Made by a program: the position numbers and the translations under genes | The notes under the pieces: generated by a model | What the model was told of the DNA's origin: nothing | The model's input: the letters and a program-made list of their open reading frames with translations, nothing else | The model's database searches: none | Assembly (NCBI RefSeq): GCF_001562255.1 | Contig: NZ_CP014301.1 | Span: forward strand, 558,001-622,000 | From: Bosea sp. PAMC 26642 | Lineage (GTDB): Bacteria > Pseudomonadota > Alphaproteobacteria > Rhizobiales > Beijerinckiaceae | Length of the DNA stretch: 64,000 nt | Direction: 5' to 3' | Shown: one piece after another, positions 32,595 through 41,338 of the stretch | How the letters are laid out: each line of letters begins with the position of its first letter | Position numbering within the stretch: position 1 is the stretch's first letter

Positions 32595-33161
32595 TCAGAT
32601 GACCGGCGGCTTCATGCGGCCCGACGCGGTTGCCTCGCGATCGTAGGGATCGGCGTTCTCGTCGAAGCGGGTCCAGCCTTCCTGGCGATACTGGGCCGTG
32701 CGGGCCTCCCGATCGATCGGGGTGGCCTCGTCCATGATCTTCTCGACCGTGCCGGCGTGCTCGTCGGAAGCCTTAACCGACACGACGGTGCCGCCGCGAC
32801 GGACGGTCTCCGCGTAGTAGTGGGCCTCGTCCTCGTCGACGCCGGCGCTGGTGAACGAGCCGATGAGGCCTCCGGTGGCGGCGCCTGCAACCGCTCCAGC
32901 AGCTGTGGCGGCAAGCCAACCGGCAGCGACGACTGGACCGACGCCGGGGATGGCCAGCAGGCCGAGACCGGCGAGCAGGCCGGCCGCGCCACCAACGCCG
33001 GCACCGATGCCCGCGCCTTCTGCGGCGTTGCTGTCCTTGGCGCGTTCGTCATGACCGACGACGCTGATGTCGGACGAAGAGATGCCGGCGTCTTCGAGAT
33101 CATCGACGACTTCGGCTGCGGTTTCATAGTTGTCGTAGGAGCGGGTGATCGTGCGGTTCAT
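32595..33161 (-). CDS. General stress protein (YflT/17M-like)
   Basis: 188 residues from ATG 33161. The N-terminal module TRSYDNYETAAEVVDDLEDAGI, then ISVVGHDE is the general-stress-protein 17M type. A Gly/Ala-rich hydrophobic hairpin follows (residues ~50-105, GAGVGGAAGLLAGLGLLAIPGVGP), then DEDEAHYYAETVRRGGTVVSV, and a charged tail ending GRMKPPVI. Co-transcribed with the PepSY-like gene 36 bp upstream behind a sigma-EcfG promoter, and followed by a strong terminator. Stress role is supported by family and promoter; mechanism unknown. Confidence 0.85.
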   Translation of the reverse strand: MNRTITRSYDNYETAAEVVDDLEDAGISSSDISVVGHDERAKDSNAAEGAGIGAGVGGAAGLLAGLGLLAIPGVGPVVAAGWLAATAAGAVAGAATGGLIGSFTSAGVDEDEAHYYAETVRRGGTVVSVKASDEHAGTVEKIMDEATPIDREARTAQYRQEGWTRFDENADPYDREATASGRMKPPVI

Positions 33162-33197
33162 GTGCGTCTCCAAAGGTCTGGGTGAGAGTGGCATCCG

Positions 33198-33494
33198 TCA
33201 GTTCTTGACGATGTTGCCGCGATAGTCGACGGAGACGCTGACCTTGGCGCCGGCGTTCATGGCCATGCCCTTCCAGACGCCGTTGTCGTCCTTCTTCAGG
33301 TCGGTCACGTCGGTGTAGCCGTTGGCCTCCAGGCGGCTCTTGGCCTGGCCCTCGGTGAAGCTATTGGCGCCCGGCAGCGGGGCGTTGGCGTCGGCCGGCG
33401 CGGGCGTCGGCGCCGGCGAGGTGGTGGACGTCTGGGCCATGGCGCCGAAGGAGGTTGCCGTGGCGATCAACGAAGCGATGATCAGCTTTTTCAT
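33198..33494 (-). CDS. Secreted PepSY-like stress protein
   Basis: 98-residue precursor starting MKKLIIASLIATATSFGAMA, a clear signal. A Pro/Thr/Ala linker (residues ~22-45) leads to FTEGQAKSRLEANGYTDVT and WKGMAMNAGAKVSVSVDYRG, a single PepSY-type domain. GGAGACC lies before the ATG at 33494. First gene of the sigma-EcfG-controlled pair with the general stress protein. Confidence 0.75.
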   Translation of the reverse strand: MKKLIIASLIATATSFGAMAQTSTTSPAPTPAPADANAPLPGANSFTEGQAKSRLEANGYTDVTDLKKDDNGVWKGMAMNAGAKVSVSVDYRGNIVKN

Positions 33495-33537
33495 GGTGGT
33501 CTCCTGGGAATTGCGGACGGTGCCGCGATGCCCCGAA

Positions 33538-33563
33538 AACGGCGGCTTGCCCGTTTTAGTTCC
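33538..33563 (-). promoter_or_regulatory. Sigma-EcfG-type promoter of the stress pair
   Basis: On the minus strand GGAAC (33563-33559) and CGTT (33541-33538) are separated by exactly 17 nt, an exact match to the sigma-EcfG general-stress consensus. Transcription would start about 35 nt before the ATG at 33494. Confidence 0.8.
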
Positions 33564-33711
33564 ATTCCTGATCACGGAGGCGTGAGCGGACTGGCCCGCA
33601 CCACCTTCGTTCGATCGGCGTGCGATCGTTCTAGAATGTGTCAAAAAAGGTGGCGCCTACGTTCAAGTTCATGTTGGGAGATAGAGGTTCGCCTTTTTTA
33701 GGATCCGGTAC

Positions 33712-34875
33712 ATGAGTCTTGTCGATACGCCTTCGCGTTCGATCCTCCCCGAGAACGAAGCCGCCCGGATGATGGCGGTTCGCCGATACGACATCCTGGA
33801 CACCCCGCCCGACGGCGCATTCGACCGGACGACGGCGATCGCCGCGCGGCTTTTCAATGTCCCGATCGCCATCATCAGCATCGTCGACAACGACCGGATC
33901 TGGTTCAAGTCGCATCACGGGCTCGATGTGGCTCAGATCGACCGCGAGCCGGGGCTTTGTGCGTCGGCGATCCTCCAGTCCGACCCGTGGGTACTGCTCG
34001 ACGCGAAGACGGACCCGCGCTCCCTCGCGAATCCGCTGGTGGCGAGCGAATTCGGCCTGCGCTTCTATGTCGGCGTGCCGTTACAGACGAGCGACGGCTT
34101 CAACCTCGGAACCCTCTGCGTCATCGACAGGGAGCCGCGGACCGTCAGTCAGGACCAGATCGAGAACCTCAAGGATCTCGCCGCCAGCGTGATGGACCAG
34201 ATGGAGCTTAGGCTTGCCGCGCGGCGCGCTGTCTCCGAACTGAAGGAGGTCATTGACGAGAAGGACGATGCGCTGAGACGCTCCGCGATGATGGCCAAGG
34301 AGATCGACCATCGCGTCATGAATAGTCTCCAGATGGTCGCGTCCTTGCTGAAGCTGCACGGCCGAAGCGTCGCCGACGAGCCGGCATCTGCAGAGTTGGC
34401 GTTGGCCGCGAGCCGCGTGGCGGCCGTCGCCCGGGTCCACCAGCACATCTATATGAGCGATACGGTCGAGACGACGGAATGCGCCAGCTACCTGCGGCGT
34501 CTATGCGAGGACCTATCCGACATGCTCCCCGAGGGGCGCGGGCCGATCATCGTTGAGGCGACCACGACCGAGCTGCCCACCGAGCAGATCGCGCCGCTCG
34601 GCCTCATTCTAAATGAGCTTGTCACGAACGCCGCCAAGCATGGCCAGGGCAAGATAACGGTCGCCTTGGAGCACCAGGGCGAGACCGGTTACGTGATGCG
34701 TGTCAGTGATGAGGGCCGGGCGCTGCCGGAATCGTTCGACCCTTTCGCGCGATCCGGCTTGGGTATGAAGGTCGTCGGTAGCCTGACGAACCAGCTTGGC
34801 GGCAAGTTCATCGTGCGACCATCCGACGATGGTGCGCGCTCGGTCTTTGCAGTTGAATTCCCTCGGGCCTCGTAA
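33712..34875 (+). CDS. GAF-domain HWE/HisKA_2-type sensor kinase
   Basis: 387 residues. Residues ~20-165 are a GAF domain (RRYDILDTPPDGAFDRTTAI, IVDNDRIWFKSHHGL, GFNLGTLCVIDREPR). The HisKA_2 box KEIDHRVMNSLQMVASLL has the phosphorylatable His200. The ATPase part has N-box LNELVTNAAKHG and a G-box SGLGMKVV. No membrane segment, so cytoplasmic. HisKA_2 kinases in this group often act on single-domain regulators or PhyR in the general stress response; the response regulator 190 bp downstream is the obvious partner. Confidence 0.9.
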   Translation: MSLVDTPSRSILPENEAARMMAVRRYDILDTPPDGAFDRTTAIAARLFNVPIAIISIVDNDRIWFKSHHGLDVAQIDREPGLCASAILQSDPWVLLDAKTDPRSLANPLVASEFGLRFYVGVPLQTSDGFNLGTLCVIDREPRTVSQDQIENLKDLAASVMDQMELRLAARRAVSELKEVIDEKDDALRRSAMMAKEIDHRVMNSLQMVASLLKLHGRSVADEPASAELALAASRVAAVARVHQHIYMSDTVETTECASYLRRLCEDLSDMLPEGRGPIIVEATTTELPTEQIAPLGLILNELVTNAAKHGQGKITVALEHQGETGYVMRVSDEGRALPESFDPFARSGLGMKVVGSLTNQLGGKFIVRPSDDGARSVFAVEFPRAS

Positions 34876-35064
34876 CCGATACCGGTACGTCGCATCGAAC
34901 CTGGATTCTGGCCTGCGCGAATATCACAGCGAAGTGTCCTCTATGATCTGGGACCGGAGCGACAATTAACGGTCCGCAAAGGATATCCCGGACAATTCTT
35001 TCTATCGGGAGGAAACAACTATCTCCGGCGGTAGTTGGCTAACTGTCACAACCGGAAGTTCGCT

Positions 35065-35418
35065 ATGGCAATCCTCGTTCTGGTCGTCGAAGACGAGCCG
35101 ATCATCCGCATGAACACGGTCGCGATGATAGAGGACGCGGGCTACGACGTCTTGGAAGCCTGCAATGCCGACGACGCCATGGCGCTCATGGAATCCCGCC
35201 CGGACATCGCGGCCGTCTTCTCCGACATCGAGATGCCCGGATCCATGGACGGCCTGGCGCTGATGCATGAGGTCCGGATCGGGTGGCCTCCGGTTGTCCT
35301 GATCCTGGCGTCGGGTCGCATCACGCCGCCGGCCTGCGAGATGCCAAACGATACGACGTTCCTACGCAAACCCTACTCAGAGACCTCGCTACTCGACGCG
35401 CTTCATGCCGTCCATTAG
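35065..35418 (+). CDS. Single-domain response regulator
   Basis: 117 residues, one receiver domain only: VVEDEPIIRMN (acidic pocket), phospho-acceptor Asp54 in VFSDIEMPG, conserved ASG near residue 82 and Lys in FLRKPYS. No output domain. It follows the GAF kinase in the same direction. An inverted pair GGACCG/CGGTCC (34951-34975) lies in the gap before it and could be a regulatory site. Probably a phosphate shuttle or competitor in the host stress relay. Confidence 0.88.
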   Translation: MAILVLVVEDEPIIRMNTVAMIEDAGYDVLEACNADDAMALMESRPDIAAVFSDIEMPGSMDGLALMHEVRIGWPPVVLILASGRITPPACEMPNDTTFLRKPYSETSLLDALHAVH

Positions 35419-35761
35419 CGCCGCCTGGACCCCCGATCCCTGACATAAGCTATGTCTGGCCAGAGGTGCTGACGCGGCATTGCAATCACGCCAGATTGCT
35501 GCACCCGACTTTCGCACCGTGCAAGCCATTGAAAGACAGGGCCGAAAATGCGGCGCGCAAATGTTGATTTATGCGCCGTTGTGGTTCACCCAATACATGC
35601 ACGTGTTCTTTGAAGTGGGCGAGGCATCACGTCGCGCTTGCGCGTGGTTCGGCACGCTTCGTATATCCCGCCTCAAATCGTCTCCAGGCTTCCCAGTGCG
35701 GATCATTCCTAACGACGTTTAGCTTCAATTAACAATAGGCGGCGACCGAGGTAAGAATACC
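35419..35761. other. Non-coding gap with no recognised signal
   Basis: 343 bp between the response regulator and the next kinase. It holds no convincing ORF, no GGAAC-CGTT promoter and no strong hairpin. AT content rises toward 35,720 (TTTAGCTTCAATTAAC), probably the promoter of the next kinase. Confidence 0.4.
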
Positions 35762-36934
35762 ATGCGACTGTCGCCCTTTATCCGTGAAAACTCCCAAGCA
35801 ATCATCGCTGAATGGGAGAATTTCGCTCGCTCATTGGTTCCGGCTGCCGATGGCATGACCCCACTTTCATTGCGCAACCATATTAGCTACATCCTCGACT
35901 TCATCGCGAACGATATTGACACCGCCCAGACTGACACCGAGCAGACGGATAAATCGCGCGGTAAGAAGCCTAAAACTGGGATGGACAGCGTTGCCGAGAT
36001 TCACGCAGCCCTACGCCAAGCAGGCGGTTTCAATCTCGATCAAATGGTGTCTGAATATCGCGCCCTTCGCGCCAGCGTAACCAAGTTATGGGGCGCTCAG
36101 GATTTTGAACCGACGCGTCAGAGTATAGTAGATCTGGTTCGGTTCAACGAGGCCATCGATCAAGCAACGACGGAATCGATCAGCTACTACTCAAAAAAGG
36201 TAGAACACTCCCGCGATCTGTTTTTGGCGGTCTTGGGGCACGATCTTCGCAATCCTATTGGCGCGATGATGATGTCAGCCGAGTTGATCGCAAAAATAGA
36301 GTCGCTGACTGAGCGCCAAAAGATGTTCATCGCGCAGGTTAGCCTAAGTGGCGCGCGGGCGATTGGAATAATTGATCAGCTAGTCGATGTTACGCGGGCT
36401 CGGCTTGGCTCAGGCATGAAGGTTATCCGTGAGCAGATGGACATGGCCTTCGTGTGTCGCCAACTGGTTCAGGAGATGCGGAGCCTTCACCCAAGCCGAA
36501 CGTTCGTGATCAAGAGCTCGGGCGACACCATAGGCTCATGGGACAGACCTCGCATCGGGCAGGTGTTTTCAAATCTGCTTGGTAACGCTGTCCAGTATGG
36601 TTTCACTGAGTTGCCCATCGACATCACAGTCAGCGGCGAGACCGATGCCGTTTCACTCGCCATCCATAATCAAGGCGTCCCGATTCCGAATGATAAGATA
36701 GTTGGAATCTTTGAGGCCATGGTCCGTGGCGGAGCCGAAGGCAGCGGCACGACAAATCTTGGTTTGGGGCTGTACATTACAAAAGAAATTGTCGCGGCCC
36801 ATGGCGGATCAATCAAGGTTAGCTCGTCTGAAAAAGACGGCACCACGTTCACCGCTCTCTTCCCCCGGTCCATTGATGCGGCGGCGGTTGGGGGAGATAT
36901 CGTTCAATCGGCTGATAACCGCCCGAATCGGTAG
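35762..36934 (+). CDS. RsbRD-like N-domain sensor histidine kinase
   Basis: 390 residues. Residues ~1-140 (FIRENSQAIIAEWENFARSL, LNHISY-like and FNLDQMVSEYRALRASV) resemble the RsbRD N-terminal sensory domain. HisKA box FLAVLGHDLRNPIGAM has His160. N-box FSNLLGNAVQYG, G1 and G2 boxes (TTNLGLGLYITKEIVAAHGG) complete the ATPase. Base composition is less GC-rich than neighbours, suggesting a different origin. No regulator is adjacent; the receiver gene upstream may serve both kinases. Confidence 0.88.
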   Translation: MRLSPFIRENSQAIIAEWENFARSLVPAADGMTPLSLRNHISYILDFIANDIDTAQTDTEQTDKSRGKKPKTGMDSVAEIHAALRQAGGFNLDQMVSEYRALRASVTKLWGAQDFEPTRQSIVDLVRFNEAIDQATTESISYYSKKVEHSRDLFLAVLGHDLRNPIGAMMMSAELIAKIESLTERQKMFIAQVSLSGARAIGIIDQLVDVTRARLGSGMKVIREQMDMAFVCRQLVQEMRSLHPSRTFVIKSSGDTIGSWDRPRIGQVFSNLLGNAVQYGFTELPIDITVSGETDAVSLAIHNQGVPIPNDKIVGIFEAMVRGGAEGSGTTNLGLGLYITKEIVAAHGGSIKVSSSEKDGTTFTALFPRSIDAAAVGGDIVQSADNRPNR

Positions 36935-36980
36935 GCCATCGGCAGCAGTTCGACAGTTTTGATCCGATGCGCCAGCCGCG

Positions 36981-37598
36981 ATGCGGGGGGCTGCTCGACG
37001 ATCAGGCGACGGGGGCATGCCCGAGCTCGCCCTGGTGCGGCGGGGAATGCCGTCGTCGAAGCGAGCGATCTACGAGGCAGCGACGAAGCGGGCGGACAAG
37101 CTCCGCGCCAAGAGCAAGCCAGCCGACTTCGACGAGCTCCTGCGCATGGAGCCCGACGGCGGCACCACGAACGTCCGCAACACCACGTCGTCGCATTGGA
37201 AGCCATGGCTTGGCCCCGCAAACCGCTGCGTCGTACCGCTGACGAGCTTCAGCGAGTTCGATCACGGCGCAAAGCAAGACGTGTGGTTCGCGCTCGACCA
37301 GGACCGGCCGCTCGCGTTCTTCGCTGGGATCTGGACGCCTCAATGGACCGGCGTCCGCAAGATCAAGAACGGGGTCGAGACAACTGATCTCTTCGCCTTT
37401 TTGACGACGACGCCGAATGCCGAGGTCGGCGCCATCCATCCGAAGGCAATGCCCGTGATCCTAACGCAGCCCGAAGAGATCGAGACATGGATGACGGCGC
37501 CCTGGGAACAAGCGTCAGCCCTTCAGCGTCCTTTGCCCGACGGCGCCCTCGTCGAGGTCGCGCGCGGTGTGAAACAGGATGGAACTGAAAATGGCTGA
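36981..37598 (+). pseudogene. 5'-truncated SRAP (YedK/HMCES-like) gene
   Basis: 205 codons. The body is clearly [51 protein letters not shown] (active-site Glu) and [14 protein letters not shown] (His). But SRAP proteins begin Met-Cys with Cys2 forming the DNA-protein crosslink at abasic sites, and about 45 residues are missing here; the frame upstream hits a stop at 36960 and has no MC start. The gene follows the kinase by 46 bp, so the deletion probably occurred when these segments were joined. It should be inactive as a crosslinker unless expressed with another start. Confidence 0.7.
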
Positions 37599-37788
37599 TG
37601 CAATCGACAACCTCGAAGACCGGATCGCGATGGCACGCCGCAACATCGAGGATCTGACCGCGCAGGCAACGGGCATATCAGGTGCCGCCGCGGAAGAGAG
37701 CATCGCTGCCAGACTCAACGAGCAGCAGGACCGGTTGAATGCGCTTCTGAAGCAGCAAGAGGACCAGGAGCGCGACGGCGCTGCCTGA
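37591..37788 (+). CDS. Small coiled-coil hypothetical protein
   Basis: 65 residues from ATG 37591, overlapping the SRAP remnant by 8 bp; GGAACTGAAA serves as ribosome site. [19 protein letters not shown] and [19 protein letters not shown] have clear heptads, so it should form a coiled coil. Small proteins of this type are frequent in Hyphomicrobiales; function unknown. Confidence 0.6.
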   Translation: MADAIDNLEDRIAMARRNIEDLTAQATGISGAAAEESIAARLNEQQDRLNALLKQQEDQERDGAA

Positions 37789-37814
37789 TGCAGAGCGAAG
37801 GCACCGGAGCGACC

Positions 37815-38039
37815 ATGTCCGATCAAGATGATTCCAGTGCGCCCCCTCCTGACGTCTCGCCAGAGGATGGGGCTACCGAGCTGCTGGACGAGTATCAGGA
37901 AGCGGCGATCGACTATTGCGCTGACGGCATGCGGGAGGCGAAGTTGGCGGGCGACGACGTCGCCATGTACCACTGGCTCCGAGTTACCCGTGAGGTCGTC
38001 CGCAAGCTCATCGCGCAGCGGGAGGAGCTCGGCGGTTAA
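37815..38039 (+). CDS. Small hypothetical protein
   Basis: 74 residues from ATG 37815 with GGAG 6 nt upstream. Acidic N-terminus (SDQDDSSAPPPDVSPEDG), then helical (DEYQEAAIDYCADGMREAKL, WLRVTREVVRKLIAQREEL). Probably in one transcript with the coiled-coil gene before it. Not recognised. Confidence 0.5.
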   Translation: MSDQDDSSAPPPDVSPEDGATELLDEYQEAAIDYCADGMREAKLAGDDVAMYHWLRVTREVVRKLIAQREELGG

Positions 38040-38198
38040 ACTGTGACAGCACCGCACGCAACGACCCTGCCACGTAGCGCCGCAACGAAGCCACCCGCAG
38101 GCCTCGGGCCACTTAAACAAACGGCGGAAAACGGCGCAGGCGAGTTTTATACACTTCTCTGAAAACACAGTGAGATTTCAGTGGCGGTGGCCTGCCCA

Positions 38199-38480
38199 TC
38201 AGATCTCAGCATCGCAGCCGCGACCGATCCCCAGCATCTCCGCGAACATTGGCGCCAGTGCAGCATCGGCGAACGGCTTGCTCTGGAGGCCGACGACATA
38301 TCGATGCGGCGCTATGGTCAGCCCGCAGCGCCAGGCGTCGCCCTCCCGGATCAGAACGGGGCACGGACCTTCGCGAACGCCGGCATAGTCCCGCGCCAAT
38401 CGGCAGGGATGCTTCATGCAGCACTGGCCACACCTGTTGCAGGGTAAGCCAAAGCCGGGATAGGTGGGAGCGGTCGTCAT
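38199..38480 (-). CDS. YkgJ-like cysteine-cluster protein
   Basis: 93 residues with a dense Cys set at the N-terminus: LPCNRCGQCCMKHPC, then EGPCPVL and WRCGL. This matches the YkgJ-type layout that binds zinc or an Fe-S cluster. Coupled by ATGA overlap to the gene at 38477-39500. Position in the replication block is suggestive but no role is known. Confidence 0.6.
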   Translation of the reverse strand: MTTAPTYPGFGLPCNRCGQCCMKHPCRLARDYAGVREGPCPVLIREGDAWRCGLTIAPHRYVVGLQSKPFADAALAPMFAEMLGIGRGCDAEI

Positions 38481-39500
38481 ATCCGCCTTCGCCAGTTGCT
38501 GACGGTCTGAGGGCTTACACCGAGACGGCGGGCAATCTCGCGATCGGGGAGGTGGGGCTCGGCGTCCAACATGGACAGCACGTCGCGGCGCTTGTCGGCG
38601 TTGGTGCGACGCTCCGAAGGTATTACGTTCGTCGTGACACCTTCGGCCTGTCCATTTTGAGCGGGCCGATCATAGATCCTGCGCAGCATTTCAAAGTCGC
38701 GCCGCAGCGTCGAAACGATGCTGTCCTCGCTCTCTTCGGTCGGGTCGATCCATTGGCGCTCCCATTCGAAGCGCTTCCAATCGAAGCGAGCCTGCATGTC
38801 GTCCCATGACGTGCCGGGGCGTGTGTTCAGCTCGTGCTCGACCAGTTCGATACGTGCATCGACCTCGCGATGATGCCTGTACTCGCCATCGACGAAAGCT
38901 TGCCGATCGTCGGAAAGGTCCCGCCACATGCGGCTTTCCGCGAGGGCCTTTGCAAGGGGCGCCGGCATAGGCCATGCCGACCTGATGGCATCAACGCAGC
39001 CGGGCGAGGCCGTCTTCAGGAACCTAAACTCATCCGAGCCGCCGAGTTCCACTGTGAAGGGGGTGAGGGTTTTCGCCCCGCCGATCCAGCCACGGTACAC
39101 CTTGCGGGTCGCGAAAGGCGTGGCCGCCTTCCACAAAGCCGCCTCGATGGGGTTTAGCGCAAAGACGAGGTCGAGCGATCCGAAGCGCTTCAGGACGGCC
39201 GCTCTGCGTTCCTGCCTGCGCTTGTCCCGCGCGGCGGCCTTCTGAGCCTCTTTGGCCTTGTATCCCGGCTCGCGCGCTTCGCACCAATCATCGAAGCGGT
39301 CGAAAAACCCAGATGGCTTTGGCACCGGCGCGGCGTCCAACTTGGACATCGCCTGTTTCAACGTCATGCCGGCTCGTCGGGCCATCGCCTCAGCCCGAGA
39401 GCGCAGCGGAATCGCGCTCGCCAACCGTGGCCCCGCCATCGATCAGCGAGCGAACCTTGCGGAACTTCTCGGTGTCCAAAATGGACGCGGTTGCGGTCAA
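38477..39500 (-). pseudogene. DUF2786-like protein with C-terminal HTH, frameshifted near its N-terminus
   Basis: The major open frame runs 39439-38477 and ends with a clean helix-turn-helix (DREIARRLGVSPQTVSNWRRR). Its first residues make no sense, while a second frame starting at TTG 39500 (AAGGAG upstream, TTGA overlap with the previous stop) reads EKFRKVRSLIDGGATVGERDSA and stops at 39390. Removing one base near 39400 joins it to SRAEAMARRAGMTLKQAM, giving a DUF2786-like N-domain (KIRxLI ... GATxGER ... A-x-A-x-x-LA). So either the gene is disrupted by one base or there is a sequencing error. About 340 residues if intact; a DNA-binding role in replication or its control is plausible. Confidence 0.65.
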
Positions 39501-39778
39501 TGGCGTGTCTCCTTGATTTGCTGACGAGCCAGCGTCTCAGCCTCGTGACGCGGAACCCCGCAGTCGAATTCGAGGATGCCGGCCCGTTCCTCGAAGAGGT
39601 ATTCCAGTTCGGCCAGGTCGATCTCGGGCGGCGAAATTTTCGCGGATATGCCCTCTGACAGACCTGACAAAACTGACAAAAGCGGCTCTGAAGGGGTTTT
39701 GTCAGTTTTGTCAGTTCCCCAAAGGGCCGTTTCAGTATTTTTTTCTGAGATACGAAGTCGGTTGAGCCAGCGCCCCAT
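39497..39778 (-). CDS. Hypothetical element protein beside DUF3987
   Basis: 93 residues. WGTDKTDKTPSEPLLSVLSGLSEG is a low-complexity Ser/Thr/Lys stretch, then acidic helical (PPEIDLAELEYLFEERAGI), then a polar end. Genes with this TDKTDKT stretch commonly accompany DUF3987 genes in Hyphomicrobiales islands (recollection, not searched). GGAGGG lies upstream. Function unknown. Confidence 0.55.
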   Translation of the reverse strand: MGRWLNRLRISEKNTETALWGTDKTDKTPSEPLLSVLSGLSEGISAKISPPEIDLAELEYLFEERAGILEFDCGVPRHEAETLARQQIKETRH

Positions 39779-39781
39779 AGA

Positions 39782-41338
39782 TCAGCCCTCCACCGTCAGA
39801 GCCGGGTTCCAGACGTAACTGGTCGAGGGCCGCCCGTTGCCGCCGGATGCCGGAATCTCCCGGCAGTGGTGAGAGGCCACCAGCATTTCCAAAGCTGACG
39901 CAACCGCATCGCGATCGGCCAGTCCGCCCCACGCCTTCCGCTGGATATCGCGCGGGGTGAATTGCGCAGGGATCTGCGACCGGCGCTCGATGATGAGCTT
40001 GGCCCCTTCCTCCGCCATCGTCTGCCCGGCGGCATAGAGGCGGTTGGCGTGGCTCCGAAGGTAGTCGGCCCAGTCCAAGGCCCGGAGGGTCGCTTCCTCG
40101 CCAACCGTCTCGCTGTGTCCATCGATGAGTTGGAACAGCAGCGCCAGGCTGGCCACCGTCTTTGGCATTTTGAGGATATGGCTTTCCATCGTCGATGGCA
40201 GCGCGCCGCTTCGAGCCTCGGACTGCGTCTCTTCCATCCACTCGCGGAAAGCCGTTTGCGCCGGCGGGGAAAAGCGAAGGACGAGAGGTTCGCCATCCGC
40301 CTGGGCCGGCAGATCCCGCAAGTCTCGGAATGCTCGCTCATAAGCGACGCGAGCCAGCGGATCGGGCGCGCGATCGACCCACCGCCACGACGGGATGTCG
40401 TCGGGCCAAACCGACAGTTGCAATCGCTGAAGCAGACCATCGTTAGAAGTGCCCGAAATCGCACCACGCACCAAGGGCGCGATGCGGCTGGGCTGGACGC
40501 CTCCGACGAGGCTGATCGTGCAGATAGGAATGCTGATCGTGCCGCGAGCGATCCGGTCGAACACAAAACTTCCGTCGCCGTTGAAACTCTCCAGATAGAA
40601 CGCGCGCTCGTTTTGGAATTCGGCACTCTCCAGCCTGGCCAGGAAGCCGGGCAGTTCGTCTCGGACCAAAAGCAGCCCGTTGCTGTTTTCGCTCAGCAGT
40701 TCGCCGACCTTCTCGAAGGTAGCGTCGCCGATGATCAGGCGAGGGCAAGGCTCCCCTTCATCGGACGATCCCATAGCGCCGGCCATGATCTCCTTGGCAG
40801 CGTCACGATCGCCGACCTTGAGCGCCTTCTTCGCCTTCGACTTCGCATCAGCGGCGTCGAGCCCAGCAAGAGCTTCGTCAACCGCCAAGCTGGCGCAACG
40901 CTGCTGCCAAAGCTCCCGCATCTCATCCTGAAGGCCATAGACGGGGCCAAGCGCGGATTGCATCGCTGGGCTCTTCATAGCCGATGGTCGGCCTACGATC
41001 GCGCCCCAGAGATTGGGGACCACCATCCAGTCATCATGTTGTTTCGGCCTGATCCTCGCCTTATTGCCGACGACGGCCGCCAATCCGCAAAGAGCGGCGA
41101 CGGCGGCGAAGTCGGGCGGCGACTGCTGCCGATCCGCGACATCGAGCACATAGGCCCGCAGCGCTTCGGGGAGGAGGTCCGGCGCGAAGGGCTCGACCTG
41201 CGGCAAGGTGCTGACGATCGGGCTCGGCTTCGGCCAGGAGGTGGGCTCGGGGCGCCGAAGCGCCCCGTTGCCGTGGTTGAACGCTTTCGAGGTAAGCGTG
41301 AGGCCTTCGAGGCGGATGGGATTCGGTGCGTTCGTCAA
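39782..41338 (-). CDS. DUF3987 / YfjI-family primase-associated protein
   Basis: 518 residues from TTG 41338, chosen because of GGAG 8 nt upstream and the TTGA overlap with the upstream stop. DFAAVAALCGLAAVVGNKARI, then GAIVGRPSAMKSPAM (a degenerate Walker A of the family) and SLVGGVQPSRIAPLV are DUF3987 hallmarks. A C-terminal segment (TPRDIQRKAWGGLADRDAV, then ALEMLVASHHCREI) looks like a winged helix. The family is the helicase/primase-linked replication protein of many phage satellites and integrative elements. Likely used when the excised element replicates. Confidence 0.88.
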   Translation of the reverse strand: MTNAPNPIRLEGLTLTSKAFNHGNGALRRPEPTSWPKPSPIVSTLPQVEPFAPDLLPEALRAYVLDVADRQQSPPDFAAVAALCGLAAVVGNKARIRPKQHDDWMVVPNLWGAIVGRPSAMKSPAMQSALGPVYGLQDEMRELWQQRCASLAVDEALAGLDAADAKSKAKKALKVGDRDAAKEIMAGAMGSSDEGEPCPRLIIGDATFEKVGELLSENSNGLLLVRDELPGFLARLESAEFQNERAFYLESFNGDGSFVFDRIARGTISIPICTISLVGGVQPSRIAPLVRGAISGTSNDGLLQRLQLSVWPDDIPSWRWVDRAPDPLARVAYERAFRDLRDLPAQADGEPLVLRFSPPAQTAFREWMEETQSEARSGALPSTMESHILKMPKTVASLALLFQLIDGHSETVGEEATLRALDWADYLRSHANRLYAAGQTMAEEGAKLIIERRSQIPAQFTPRDIQRKAWGGLADRDAVASALEMLVASHHCREIPASGGNGRPSTSYVWNPALTVEG

